Shown here: in pieces, positions 36,324 to 45,865 of the stretch
Position numbering within the stretch: the first letter of the stretch is position 1
Layout of the letters: the number at the start of each line of letters is the position of its first letter
Source: Pontibacter amylolyticus
Lineage (GTDB): Bacteria > Bacteroidota > Bacteroidia > Cytophagales > Hymenobacteraceae
DNA: 64,000 bases
Assembly: GCF_014638845.1 (NCBI RefSeq)
Contig: NZ_BMFP01000001.1
Location: 866,591 to 930,590 of the forward strand
Direction of reading: 5' to 3'
Translations under genes and position numbers: made by a program
The notes under the pieces: model-generated
What the model was told of the DNA's origin: nothing
Seen by the model: only the letters and a program-made list of their open reading frames with translations
The model's database searches: none

Positions 36324-37493
36324 CTATACCTTTGCCAGTGCCTGCTGTATGTCGGCAATCACATCCTCCACATTTTCCAGCCCTACCGAGATGCGCACCA
36401 GCCCGGGTGTGATGCCGGTCGCCTGACGCTCCTCTTCGGTCAGTTTGGAGTGTGTGGTAGAGGCCGGATGCGTGACAATGGTGCGGGTGTCGCCCAGGTT
36501 GGCGCTGATGCTTACCAGGCGCAGATTGTCCAGGAAGCGCTTCGCTGCTTCGTAGTCGCCTTTCACGGCAATGGTCACAATGCCGCCGCCCCGCCGCATC
36601 TGTTTTTTGGCCAGTTCATACTGCGGGAAAGACTTCAGGAATGGGTAGCGCACCTGTTCCAGTGCGGCATTCCCCTCCAGTGCTTCGGCTAGTTGCTGGG
36701 CATTGTCGCAGTGCTTTTCCACCCGCAGCTGCAGCGTCTCCAGGCTCTTGGACAGCACCCAGGCATTGAAGGCCGACATGGCCGGACCGGTATGGCGTGC
36801 GAAAAACCGAATCTCGCCAATCAGGTCTTTGCTCCCGACGGCTATACCTCCCAGCACCCGCCCCTGTCCGTCGATGTATTTGGTGGCAGAATGTACCACA
36901 ATGTCGGCGCCGTAGTCCACAGGGTTTTGCAGGATCGGGGTGGCAAAGCAGTTGTCTACGATCAGCACCAGGTTGTGCTTTCGCTTAAACTCACCGAGCC
37001 ACTCCAGGTCGATCAGCTCAAGGCCCGGGTTGGATGGTGTCTCGATCAGGATCACTTTGGTGGCGGGCGTGATCCGCTGTTCCCATCCCTCCGGGTCGGC
37101 CACATCGGCATAGGAGTGTGAGATGCCCCATTTGGGCAGCACTTTGGAAAGCAGCTGGTGCGTGGAGCCGAACACGGCACGGCCGGCCAGCACATGGTCG
37201 CCTGCCTGCAGCAAACCCGCCAGACTGGCAAAAACAGCCCCCATGCCGGAAGCAAAGGCAACGCCGTCTTCGGCTTTCTCGAGGTGGCACATTTTGGCCA
37301 GGAGCTCATCTACGTTGGGGTTGGAATAACGGGAGTACACATTCCCCTCCTCTTCTTCGGCAAACACGGCGCGGGCCTGTTCGGCGCTTTCGAACACAAA
37401 GCTGGAGGTGAGGTACAAGGGCACGGAGTGCTCCCGGTGGTGCGATCGGTCGGCTTGCAGCCGGATCGCGCTGGTTTCGTTGTGAATGGACAT
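36324..37493 (-). CDS. metZ: PLP-dependent O-succinylhomoserine sulfhydrylase-type enzyme
   Basis: A 389-residue trans-sulfuration family enzyme. PLP-site residues are in FASGMGAVFA, VDNCFATP and the Schiff-base Lys in SATKYIDGQGRVLGG; YSRYSNPNVD is the substrate-side motif. The Lys context with GQGRVLGG is typical of MetZ, which makes homocysteine from an acylhomoserine and sulfide. Cystathionine gamma-synthase (MetB) is the main alternative. A SAM-I-type riboswitch lies directly upstream in the leader, so the gene is switched off when SAM is high, which supports the methionine role. Confidence 0.9.
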   Translation of the reverse strand: MSIHNETSAIRLQADRSHHREHSVPLYLTSSFVFESAEQARAVFAEEEEGNVYSRYSNPNVDELLAKMCHLEKAEDGVAFASGMGAVFASLAGLLQAGDHVLAGRAVFGSTHQLLSKVLPKWGISHSYADVADPEGWEQRITPATKVILIETPSNPGLELIDLEWLGEFKRKHNLVLIVDNCFATPILQNPVDYGADIVVHSATKYIDGQGRVLGGIAVGSKDLIGEIRFFARHTGPAMSAFNAWVLSKSLETLQLRVEKHCDNAQQLAEALEGNAALEQVRYPFLKSFPQYELAKKQMRRGGGIVTIAVKGDYEAAKRFLDNLRLVSISANLGDTRTIVTHPASTTHSKLTEEERQATGITPGLVRISVGLENVEDVIADIQQALAKV

Positions 37494-37521
37494 GTATGTA
37501 ATCGTTTTATATTTCCCTTTT

Positions 37522-37602
37522 TTGGGCAGGAATTGGCACCTTTCCGTGCGGATGGTTGCCAGAGGATCGCAGAGCCTGTTCTCTCACCTCTTCTTTATAA
37601 AA
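37522..37602 (-). promoter_or_regulatory. SAM-I (S-box) riboswitch upstream of metZ
   Basis: Read on the minus strand the leader has AAGAAGAGGTGAGAGAACAG, then GCTCTGCGATCCTCTGGCAA and CC, then GGAAAGGTGCCAATTCCTGC. The blocks GAGG..GAG, GGCAACC and AAGGTGCCAATTCC in this order are the conserved core of SAM-I riboswitches (kink-turn, P3 and the P3/P4 SAM pocket). It begins about 30 bases before the metZ ATG. The exact P1 helix and the expression platform are not clear to me; a run of six A and GGG follow. Confidence 0.78.
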
Positions 37603-37892
37603 ATTTGCCTGGGCAGGAATTATTATGCCGCTAAAATAAGGCGGATATCTGAGAATGCACAATTTCAGGTATAATTACGTCTGCCGGGGCTACTGCCTGG
37701 GTGGCTTTTTTCCTGTTGCTTCCATAAGAACGCCCCTTTCGCTCCACCAACCTCCCCTATTTCCCGACGAAGGGCTAATAGGCTATATTAGGCTATTCAT
37801 ATAGAAATGCGGCGCCTTGGTATATTCTGTTTTCAGGACTCAAAAACTAGCTTTTCCTTTACCCTGAAGATTTATTACAGAAGACAGGAGAT

Positions 37893-40424
37893 ATGAATAA
37901 GACACCTCTACACCAACTCGAAAAAACTATGAAAAAGAGCCTGCTGCTTGCCCTGTTGGGACTGAGCACCGTGCCGGCTCTCGCACAGGCGCCGCAGGCT
38001 GCCCCGCAACAAGCCTCCGCAGGTATGGCCGCGCCACGTGGCAATGCCACCATCGTGGGTATCGTGCAGGACGCTGACACCAAAAAACCGGTGGAGTTCG
38101 CCACAGTTGCCCTGATCAGCCTGGCGACGGGCAAACCGATAGACGGCGCGATGGCCGACGACAAGGGCCGCTTCACGATCAGCAAGGTGGGCGTTGGCAA
38201 ATACAGACTGCAGGTGAGCTTCCTGGGTTATCAGCAGAAGCTGGTGGAGGACGTGACGGTTACGTCTGACAACGCCAGCGTGAACGTAGGAGCTGTGGCT
38301 ATTGCCTCTGACGCTAAAAAGCTAAGCGAAGTCGTGATCACAGGCGAAAAGCCGCTGGTGGAAGAGAAGATCGACCGCACGGTGTACAACGCCGAAAAAG
38401 ATATCACCAACTCGGGTGGCAACGCCGCCGATGTGTTGCAGAAAGTGCCTTCCCTGGCGCTCGACAACGACGGCAACGTACAGCTGCGTGGTAGCTCCAA
38501 CGTACGCGTGCTTATCAATAACAAGCCATCAGCTATCATGGCAGGCAGTGTGGCTGATGCCCTCAAGCAAATCCCGGCTGATCAGATCAAGTCGGTGGAA
38601 GTGATCACCAGCCCGTCTGCCAAGTACGACGCGGAAGGCACAGCCGGTATCATCAACATCATCACCAAAAAAGACGGTGGTCTGCAGGGTGTGACGGGTT
38701 CGGTGGCAGCCACGGCCGGTACGCGTGCCAGCAATGCCAACGCCAGCCTCAACATCCGTCGCGGCAAACTGGGCATCAACGGCACTTTTGGCGGCAACAT
38801 GTTCTACAACCACGGCAACATGACCAACACCATCTTCGCCGGCAACACCACCAGCTTCCAGTATGGCAAAACCCGTATCAACGGCAAGTTCATGAACGCA
38901 CTGATCGGATTTGATTACGACCTTACGCCGAAGAACAACATATCAGGCAGCATTCGTACCAACGGCGGTACTTTTAGAATGGAAAACGACCAGGAGGTGA
39001 CCAGCCGCGAAGGCGACAACCTGATCCAGGACTTCCGCAACGAGATCCGCAACCGCAACCAGCGCATCGGCACCGACTATAACCTCGACTATACCCGCAC
39101 GTTCAGCAAGCCAGGCCAGGAACTAGCGCTCCTGTCGCTTTATTCCGTAACGAACACCGACAACGACATTCGCCAGGACTATCTGAACGAAGGCGACGAT
39201 CCTTATCTGCTGAAGCGCAACCTGAACGAAGGCGCTAACAAGGAGTTAACGTTCCAGGCAGATTATACCCATCCTTTCGCCAATAAAACCTTGCTGGAAC
39301 TGGGTGCCAAGTCTATTTTCCGCGACGTGGAAAGCGATGCCCTTTACCGTGACATCTTCAACGCAGGAGATGAAAAACGCCGCACCGACGCTTTCTTTTA
39401 TGAGCAGGATGTGTACTCCACTTATATGACGTACGGCTTCATGCTGAAGAAGAAACTGAACGTGAAAATGGGTGGTCGCTACGAGTTTACCGACATCAAC
39501 GCCGACCTGCAGGGCTACCCTCCCTTCTCGGACAACTATGACAACTTCATTCCAAGCGTGGCTTTGTCTTACAGCCTGAAGCAAAAGCATACCTTCCGCG
39601 CCAATTTCACGCAGCGCATCCAGCGTCCGTCCCTGTTCTACCTGAACCCGTACGTGCAGGAGCAGACTTCCAACACCCGCGTGCAGGGTAACCCGAATCT
39701 GGATGCTGAGTTAACTGACCTGTTTGAACTGGGCTACAGCACTTTCTTCAAAACCACTTCGATCAACGTGACCGGCTACATGCGCCACACCGACAATGCC
39801 ATTGAAACGGTAGCGACCATCGACCGGGAGACAGACTCAAACGGCTTGCCTGTGGATGTGACTACCCTTACGTTTGATAACATCGCCAAAAACAAAACCT
39901 ACGGCGTGAGCTTGTTCGGTAACACCAAACCGACCAATAACTGGACGATCGGTGGTAGCTCCAACTTCTACTATGTGGACCTGAACGGCAAGTACGCCAG
40001 CAACAGCGGTTGGATGTACAACATCAACGCAAACTCATCTTATACCTTCGGGAAGGGGATCACGGCACAGTTTAACGGAGGCTTCAACTCCCGCCGCATC
40101 CAACTACTGGGTGAGTTCGCGGCCTTCTCGTACCATACCATCGCCATCAAGAAGGAACTGTTCGATAAAAAAGGAGGTATCAGCCTGGGACTCGACAATC
40201 CGTTCAGAGAGAGCATGCGCATGCGAAACGACGTGCGGGTGGAGGAGTCGCCAACCAACCCGAGAGCCTATACCCAGGAGATCCGCATCAACAACTTCAA
40301 CCGCGGCTTCCGGGTGAGCTTCGACTACCGCTTCGGCAAGATGGACCAGCAGCGTCCGCCTAAGCGCAAGAAGAGCATCCGAAACGACGACGCCAAGCAG
40401 GGCGACGGCAATGGCATGAACTAA
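37893..40424 (+). CDS. TonB-dependent receptor-like outer-membrane protein with carboxypeptidase-regulatory domain
   Basis: An 843-residue barrel. AGGAG precedes ATG 37893; an alternative ATG at 37929 gives a cleaner signal peptide (MKKSLLLALLGLSTVPALAQ). A CarboxypepD-regulatory-like domain covers about 50-140 (ATIVGIVQDADTKKPVEF), the plug about 145-270 (NSGGNAADVLQKVPSLALD, then NVRVLINNKPSAIM) and an OMP_b-brl_3 barrel follows, ending FDYRFGKMDQQRPP with a basic tail. This is the outer-membrane receptor type without a SusD partner; the ligand is unknown. A terminator follows. Confidence 0.9.
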   Translation: MNKTPLHQLEKTMKKSLLLALLGLSTVPALAQAPQAAPQQASAGMAAPRGNATIVGIVQDADTKKPVEFATVALISLATGKPIDGAMADDKGRFTISKVGVGKYRLQVSFLGYQQKLVEDVTVTSDNASVNVGAVAIASDAKKLSEVVITGEKPLVEEKIDRTVYNAEKDITNSGGNAADVLQKVPSLALDNDGNVQLRGSSNVRVLINNKPSAIMAGSVADALKQIPADQIKSVEVITSPSAKYDAEGTAGIINIITKKDGGLQGVTGSVAATAGTRASNANASLNIRRGKLGINGTFGGNMFYNHGNMTNTIFAGNTTSFQYGKTRINGKFMNALIGFDYDLTPKNNISGSIRTNGGTFRMENDQEVTSREGDNLIQDFRNEIRNRNQRIGTDYNLDYTRTFSKPGQELALLSLYSVTNTDNDIRQDYLNEGDDPYLLKRNLNEGANKELTFQADYTHPFANKTLLELGAKSIFRDVESDALYRDIFNAGDEKRRTDAFFYEQDVYSTYMTYGFMLKKKLNVKMGGRYEFTDINADLQGYPPFSDNYDNFIPSVALSYSLKQKHTFRANFTQRIQRPSLFYLNPYVQEQTSNTRVQGNPNLDAELTDLFELGYSTFFKTTSINVTGYMRHTDNAIETVATIDRETDSNGLPVDVTTLTFDNIAKNKTYGVSLFGNTKPTNNWTIGGSSNFYYVDLNGKYASNSGWMYNINANSSYTFGKGITAQFNGGFNSRRIQLLGEFAAFSYHTIAIKKELFDKKGGISLGLDNPFRESMRMRNDVRVEESPTNPRAYTQEIRINNFNRGFRVSFDYRFGKMDQQRPPKRKKSIRNDDAKQGDGNGMN

Positions 40425-40453
40425 GAATTTAAACCCATAACCCATAACCAGCA

Positions 40454-40488
40454 AAAGGCCCTCCTCTAAGGAGGGTTTTTTGTTTTCT
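40454..40488 (+). terminator. Rho-independent terminator
   Basis: AAAAGGCCCTCCT pairs with AGGAGGGTTTTTT around CTA, 30 bases after the receptor stop. Confidence 0.85.
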
Positions 40489-40521
40489 GTCAGCACGCTC
40501 TCCCTATACCTGACCGCAGAT

Positions 40522-40592
40522 CCGTTAAGTTCTGGCAAATTCTCCACTTGAGGACAAGTGAGAAGGGGATAGTTTTCGGCAGTACTTAACGG
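40522..40592. repeat. MITE-like intergenic element, short form
   Basis: The 71-base element begins CCGTTAAGT and ends with its exact inverse ACTTAACGG. The interior TTCTCCACTTGAGGACAAGT then GAAGGGGATAGTTTT matches the two ends of the 190-base element at 26611, so this looks like an internally deleted copy. Confidence 0.65.
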
Positions 40593-40657
40593 ACCTGCTA
40601 TACCTGATCGGGCTGCTCAGGCTACAGGTTTAGCGTCTGTTTTGAACGACGGCCTGG

Positions 40658-40687
40658 TTTGAGCCGTATATACAGGTATAAGATTTG
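40658..40687 (+). promoter_or_regulatory. Possible Bacteroidota-type promoter for the CsbD gene
   Basis: TTTG at 40658 and TATAAGATTTG ending 40687 are about 17 bases apart, close to the TTTG / TAnnTTTG promoter of this phylum (one extra base in the -7 box). It lies 24 bases before the start codon. Confidence 0.4.
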
Positions 40688-40710
40688 TTTAATTTTAAAC
40701 TGAGATTACG

Positions 40711-40902
40711 ATGAACGAAGCAGAATATAGAACCAGAGGAAACTGGAATGAACTGAAAGGTAAGATCAAAAAATCTTACGCGGACCTGACTGAAGACGAC
40801 CTGACTTACCAGGAAGGACAGCAGGACGAATGGCTGGGCAAACTCCAGCAAAAAACCGGCAAGGCCAAGGGCGATCTGAAGAAGTGGATCGACTCGCTAT
40901 AG
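40711..40902 (+). CDS. CsbD-family stress protein
   Basis: A 63-residue hydrophilic protein with the CsbD signature: RGNWNELKGKIKKSYADLTE, LTYQEGQQDEWLGKLQQKTG and KAKGDLKKWID. Members are small general-stress proteins (sigma-B controlled in Bacillus) with unknown mechanism. Full length, with its own promoter-like site and terminator. Confidence 0.9.
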   Translation: MNEAEYRTRGNWNELKGKIKKSYADLTEDDLTYQEGQQDEWLGKLQQKTGKAKGDLKKWIDSL

Positions 40903-40926
40903 GCTAAATAAGCGTTTAACAGCTAA

Positions 40927-40970
40927 AAACACCCCGCATCGGCTACGGCCTGATGCGGGGTGTTTTTTTA
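40927..40970 (+). terminator. Rho-independent terminator
   Basis: AAACACCCCGCATC pairs with GATGCGGGGTGTTT around GGCTACGGCCT, followed by TTTTA. Confidence 0.9.
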
Positions 40971-41081
40971 TGCTTGCACAAAAACGCACTGTGTTATAAC
41001 GAATATCTCTTTCATATTAATTAAATATACCCTATATTCAACGAATCTAACCTTACTATTTTTAAAACAAATTATCGAATT

Positions 41082-44000
41082 ATGGGAAAAAAACTACTTT
41101 CCATCATTTTGCCGCTTATGGTGCTCTGGTCCGCCAGCGCCTTTGCCCAGGACAGGGCAGTGAGTGGTAGAGTGACAGAAGCCTCGACGGGCAATGGCCT
41201 GCCCGGGGTAAGTGTAGCCGTTAAAGGCACCACAATTGGCATCGCTACCGATGCTCAAGGCAATTACCAACTCCGCGTGCCCGAGGCCAACGCCACGCTG
41301 GTCTTCCGCTTTCTGGGCTATACCACCCAGGAGGTAGCAGTTGGCAGCCAAAGCACCATCAATGTTAGCCTGCAAACCGACACCCGCCAGCTCGATGAAG
41401 TAGTGGTGACGGCACTAGGCATCGAGCGTAGCGAACGCTCCCTGGGCTATGCCACGCAGCAGGTGCAGGGCGATAACCTGACTTTCACCAAAGAGCAGAA
41501 CGTACTCGGCTCGCTCGCCGGTAAAGTGGCCGGTGTGCAGGTGACGGGATCTTCAGGCGCCAGCATGGGCGGTACCCAAAAGATCAAGATCCGAGGCGTA
41601 AACTCCCTCAGTGGCGGCGACCAGCCCCTGATTGTGGTGGACGGCACGCCTATCTCCAACAGTAACTTCTCTGGCGTTGACCAGGCGGACTACGGCAACC
41701 TGGCGCAAGACATCAACCCGGAAGATGTCGAATCGATCAACGTGCTGAAAGGCCCTGCGGCCTCTGCCCTCTACGGTATTCGCGGCCAGTTCGGCGTGAT
41801 CATGATCACGACCAAGAAAGGCCAGAAAGGACCCAAAAAGGTAGGCGTTCAGATCAACTCCGCTTTCTCAGTAGAAAAAGCCGTGAACTTTATGCCATTG
41901 CAGAACATGTACGGCGGTGGTTCGAGCCAGACCTGGCGCACCCTGCCAAACGGCGACAAATATGTGGACGTGTCGGTGGACGAGAGCTGGGGACCGAAAA
42001 TGGACGGCACACCCGTTCGCCAGATCTTCAGCTTCTACCCACAGGACCCGGAGTATGGCCAGCTGACCCCTTTCGTACCGCATCCTAACAACATACAGGA
42101 CTACTACGAGACAGGCTATAACCTGAACAATGGCGTGACCATCACAGGTGGCAACGAGAACAGCACCTTCCGCCTGAGCGCGAACGACACCCGCGTGGAG
42201 GGTGTGGAGCCTAACACGTTCCTCAACCGCAACAACGTAGGCCTGAGCGGCAGCCTGGACCTGTCCAAAAAGCTGACGGCATCCACCAACTTCAACTACG
42301 CCCGCAACGATGCGCAGCGTCCTTCGCAGGGCTCGGAGTACGGCGCCCGCTACATGGTGCAGTGGTTCCAGCGCAACGTGGACATGAAGCGCATGAAAAA
42401 CTACGTGTACCCGGACGGCACTTTCCTGAACTGGAACCTGCGCAGACCGAGCACTACGACGGGCGAGATCACCAACTTCAACCCGCTGTACTGGAACAAC
42501 CCATACTTCGAGGCCTACGAGAACATCAGCAACGACAACCGTGAGCGTATATTTGGTGATGTGAGCCTGACCTACCAGATACTGCCTTCGCTGAAAGTGA
42601 GTGGCCATGTGCGCAACGACAGCTATACCCAGAACATCGAAACACGCCAGGCGTTCGGAGGCAGAAGAGTGCCGTCTTTCACGACTGGTAAGTACCAGGG
42701 TCGCGAAACCAACTACGAGTTGCTGGCCCAGTACACAAAGCAGTTCGGAGACTTCTCGCTTAACGTAAATGCTGGTAGCAACCTGTATGACACCCGTTAT
42801 ACCGCCCTCTACATGGGTTCAGAAGGCGGTCTTGCAAACCCGGGCTTCTACAACATCAGCGGTTCCATCGACCGTCCTACTACCAGCCAGACACTTCGTC
42901 GCAAACAGGTTCGCAGCTTTTACGGCATGGCCTCTGTGGGGTATAAAGACACCTACTTCATCGACGCCTCCCTGCGTAACGACATCTCCTCTACCCTACC
43001 GCCCGACAACAACTCATATTGGTATCCATCAGTGTCAGGTAGCATGGTATTCAGTGAGTTGATCGGCTGGAACCCGCTGTCTTTCGGTAAGATCCGGGCA
43101 AGCTACGCACAGGCGGGTTCTGACCTGAGCGCTTACCAAACCACGCCTTTCTTTGGAGTGGGCACGGTATACGCTGGATCTCCAACGGTAAACACGCTAT
43201 TTGTGCCGGACAACCTGAACAACCCCTTCGTGCAACCTTCTTTTGCACACTCTTACGAAGCAGGTCTGGATGTGCGCTTCCTCAATGGCCGTTTGGGACT
43301 CGACCTGACGCTGTACCAGATGAAGAACAAAAATCAGATTTTGCAACTGCCTATTTCAGGAGCAAGCGGGTATAGCAGCACGACCATCAATGCCGGTCTC
43401 ATCCAGAACAAAGGTATAGAAGTAGTGCTTAGCGGTACACCGGTGCAGACAGATTTCTTCACCTGGAACACGGTCCTCAACGCGAACCGTAACCGCAACA
43501 TGATCGTGGAACTCCATCCGGACATCGATGTTCTGACGCAGTATTCGACCACTTACTCTTCCGTTACCTCTTACCTCAACCACTACGAAGGCCAGCCTTA
43601 TGGTAGCCTTGTGGGACAGGCTTACCAGCGCGACCCTGCTACCGGCCAGAAGCTGATCGGCTCTAACGGCATGCCGCTTTATACAGACGCTACCCACAAT
43701 TTCGGAACGGTGCAGCCGGATGCGACCGGTGGCTGGCAGAACATCTTCAAGATCTGGAAGTTCGACCTCTCTGCCATGATCGACTACCAGTTTGGCGGTC
43801 AGTTCTTCAGCCGCTCTAAAATGCTGGCAGTGCGTACCGGGCAGGATCCGATCACAGTGGCTACCAACGACCGCGGCGCTAACGTGCGCGATCCACTGGA
43901 AGCAGGCGGTGGTGTGAAAGTGGAAGGCATTTACGCACCTGGCACCAAGGTGAATGGTGTGGATGTGAGCGGACAGCCGGCCTCTAACTACGTGAGCGCC

Positions 44001-44306
44001 CAGTCATACTACAACACCGTAGTGGGTCGTCGTGTGTACGAAGAGTGGCTCTACGACGCTTCTTACATCAAGCTACGCGAACTGCGTCTGGGCTATACCC
44101 TGGACAAGTCGATGCTGGGCCGTTTGCCGTTCCAGAGCGTGGGCGTGGCACTGATCTCCCGTAACGTGGCGCAACTGTGGCAGAAAGCTCCGGAGGGCAT
44201 CGACCCTTCTGAGATCTCGACCGGTGCCCAGTCCATCAGCTGGTACGAGTCTGGCACGGCCAACTCGGTACGCTCTTACGGCATTAACCTAAACATTACT
44301 TTATAA
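41082..44306 (+). CDS. SusC/RagA-type TonB-linked outer-membrane transporter
   Basis: A 1074-residue receptor. Signal peptide ends SAFAQ; CarboxypepD_reg-like domain about 27-110 (GRVTEASTGNGLPGVSVAVK); the TonB-box-like LDEVVVTALGI at about 105; plug domain with GVQVTGSSGASMG, KIKIRGVNSLSGG and LKGPAASALYG; then a 22-strand barrel ending SYGINLNITL. The family forms lidded transporters with SusD lipoproteins for glycans or peptides. The susD-type gene overlaps its stop by one base. No glycosidase is adjacent, so the substrate is open. Confidence 0.95.
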   Translation: MGKKLLSIILPLMVLWSASAFAQDRAVSGRVTEASTGNGLPGVSVAVKGTTIGIATDAQGNYQLRVPEANATLVFRFLGYTTQEVAVGSQSTINVSLQTDTRQLDEVVVTALGIERSERSLGYATQQVQGDNLTFTKEQNVLGSLAGKVAGVQVTGSSGASMGGTQKIKIRGVNSLSGGDQPLIVVDGTPISNSNFSGVDQADYGNLAQDINPEDVESINVLKGPAASALYGIRGQFGVIMITTKKGQKGPKKVGVQINSAFSVEKAVNFMPLQNMYGGGSSQTWRTLPNGDKYVDVSVDESWGPKMDGTPVRQIFSFYPQDPEYGQLTPFVPHPNNIQDYYETGYNLNNGVTITGGNENSTFRLSANDTRVEGVEPNTFLNRNNVGLSGSLDLSKKLTASTNFNYARNDAQRPSQGSEYGARYMVQWFQRNVDMKRMKNYVYPDGTFLNWNLRRPSTTTGEITNFNPLYWNNPYFEAYENISNDNRERIFGDVSLTYQILPSLKVSGHVRNDSYTQNIETRQAFGGRRVPSFTTGKYQGRETNYELLAQYTKQFGDFSLNVNAGSNLYDTRYTALYMGSEGGLANPGFYNISGSIDRPTTSQTLRRKQVRSFYGMASVGYKDTYFIDASLRNDISSTLPPDNNSYWYPSVSGSMVFSELIGWNPLSFGKIRASYAQAGSDLSAYQTTPFFGVGTVYAGSPTVNTLFVPDNLNNPFVQPSFAHSYEAGLDVRFLNGRLGLDLTLYQMKNKNQILQLPISGASGYSSTTINAGLIQNKGIEVVLSGTPVQTDFFTWNTVLNANRNRNMIVELHPDIDVLTQYSTTYSSVTSYLNHYEGQPYGSLVGQAYQRDPATGQKLIGSNGMPLYTDATHNFGTVQPDATGGWQNIFKIWKFDLSAMIDYQFGGQFFSRSKMLAVRTGQDPITVATNDRGANVRDPLEAGGGVKVEGIYAPGTKVNGVDVSGQPASNYVSAQSYYNTVVGRRVYEEWLYDASYIKLRELRLGYTLDKSMLGRLPFQSVGVALISRNVAQLWQKAPEGIDPSEISTGAQSISWYESGTANSVRSYGINLNITL

Positions 44307-45715
44307 TGAAGATGAGAATGAAGAAAATATATGCAGTACTTTTGTCTTGCTTCATGCTGGCAAGCTGCGACAAGTTTGACGACGACATCAACATTAACCC
44401 GAACCAGCCGAGCAAAGCCACCGCTACGCAGCTGATCGCCAATTCGGCGCTTTCGCTGTCGAGCCTGAGCGCCTCTCCTGCGGCCCAGTTCCATGCCCAG
44501 TACCTGTCCGAGACACAGTATCCGGGCGCCTCCCTCTACCCAGATGGCGGTACTAGCTTTTACTGGATCTACCAGGGGCCGCTCATGAACTTGGAAACCG
44601 TGCTGACGACGGCAAAGCTGAGCACGACCGAAGGTCCGATCAGCAATCAGTTGGCAGTAGCCAAAATCCTGAAGGCCTATTACTTCTGGCATGTGACCGA
44701 CCGCTGGGGCGATGTACCTTACAGCGAGGCCCTGCAAGGTGTCGAGAACTTCACGCCGAAGTATGATACTCAGGAGTCGATCTACACTAGCCTGTTCGCC
44801 CTGCTGGAGCAGGCCAACAGCGAGATCACGGCCGGCAACATCTCCAACGACATCATCTACAACGGGGATATCAATAAGTGGAAGCGCCTGGGCAACACCA
44901 TCCGGATGCTGATGGCCCTGCGCCTGTCGGAAGTGGACCCAGCCAAAGGAGCCGCCGAGTTCAACAAGGCCCTGGAGGCCGGCATCATGACTTCCAATGC
45001 CGACAACCTGGTGTTCCGTCACCTGGCCGACGCCAACAACCAGAACTACTGGTATGGGCAGGTATCGAACCAGAACCGCGAATGGTGGGCTTTGACTGAA
45101 ACGCTTGTGAATAAGCTGAAGCCGGTAAATGACCCGCGACTGCAGGTATACGGCACGCCGGCACGTACCACCGGCGAGTACAGAGGCCTGCCTTTTGGCA
45201 CCATGCAAGGATTGCCAAACGTAACCAACTACTCGCTGATGGGCCCTGCCATCTGGAAACAGGACGCGCACATACAGCTGGTAACTTACGCCCAGGCCCT
45301 GTTTGCCAAAGCAGAGGCTGCCAAGCGTGGGTGGATAGCCGGCGGCGACGCAGAAGCCCAAATCAATTATAACAAAGCTATTGAGCAGTCGCTGCTGCAG
45401 TGGACGGGCAGCACAGCCGGCGCTTCGGCGCTGCTTAGCCAGGAAGGCGTTGCCTACGATCCGGCCAACGCCATCGAGCAGATCGCGACGCAGCGTTGGG
45501 TGCACCTGTACATGCACGGCTACGAAGCCTGGGCTGAATGGCGCCGAACCGGCTACCCGGCCAACCTGGTGGAGCCGGACGGCAAAGCGGTCCCTCTCCG
45601 CAACAGCTACCCGGCCACCGAGGCCTTCAACAACACTGCCAATTACAACGAGGCAGTACAGCGCCAGTTCGGCGGACAGGACAACCTGTACGGCCGCGTA
45701 TGGTGGGATAAGTAA
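44306..45715 (+). CDS. SusD/RagB-like substrate-binding lipoprotein (SusD-like_2 type)
   Basis: A 469-residue lipoprotein with a signal ending MLASC and the mature start DKFDDDININPNQPSKAT, typical for the SusD-like_2 group. Helical tetratricopeptide-like segments follow (LAVAKILKAYYFWHVTDRWG, DVPYSEAL). The C-terminus has the usual WAEWRRTGYP block. It caps the SusC barrel outside the cell and binds substrate. Translation is coupled to susC (TAATG). A terminator follows, so the operon is two genes. Confidence 0.93.
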   Translation: MKMRMKKIYAVLLSCFMLASCDKFDDDININPNQPSKATATQLIANSALSLSSLSASPAAQFHAQYLSETQYPGASLYPDGGTSFYWIYQGPLMNLETVLTTAKLSTTEGPISNQLAVAKILKAYYFWHVTDRWGDVPYSEALQGVENFTPKYDTQESIYTSLFALLEQANSEITAGNISNDIIYNGDINKWKRLGNTIRMLMALRLSEVDPAKGAAEFNKALEAGIMTSNADNLVFRHLADANNQNYWYGQVSNQNREWWALTETLVNKLKPVNDPRLQVYGTPARTTGEYRGLPFGTMQGLPNVTNYSLMGPAIWKQDAHIQLVTYAQALFAKAEAAKRGWIAGGDAEAQINYNKAIEQSLLQWTGSTAGASALLSQEGVAYDPANAIEQIATQRWVHLYMHGYEAWAEWRRTGYPANLVEPDGKAVPLRNSYPATEAFNNTANYNEAVQRQFGGQDNLYGRVWWDK

Positions 45716-45737
45716 GAGTTTGTTTAGTTGAGTGTGT

Positions 45738-45777
45738 AACAAACGCCGCTCTCCGAAAGGAGGCGGCGTTTGTTGTT
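45738..45777 (+). terminator. Rho-independent terminator of the SusC/D operon
   Basis: AACAAACGCCGCTCTCC pairs with GGAGGCGGCGTTTGTT around a short GAAA loop, followed by GTTTAGTT. Confidence 0.85.
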
Positions 45778-45814
45778 TAGTTGTGATTTGGGGATGATTG
45801 GCTGGAGGAATTGG

Positions 45815-45843
45815 CGACGTTACAGTGTAACGTCGGTACATTT
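45815..45843 (+). repeat. REP hairpin, left copy flanking the RAYT remnant
   Basis: CGACGTTAC and GTAACGTCG form a 9-bp stem with loop AGT, followed by GTACATTT. The 29-base unit is the inverse of the copy at 46406-46434 with one changed base, which lies in the loop. Confidence 0.85.
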
Positions 45844-45865
45844 TTACTTAATAGCTATTTTCTTC

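Noticed and set aside
36693..37634. Several plus-strand frames opposite metZ
   Set aside because: They are shadows of the metZ coding strand, with Arg/Ser/Pro-rich text and no recognisable domain.
44276..45841. A 521-codon open frame on the minus strand opposite the SusD-like gene
   Set aside because: It is fully antisense to a clear SusD-like lipoprotein, has no family motif and reflects the GC-rich third positions of the real gene.
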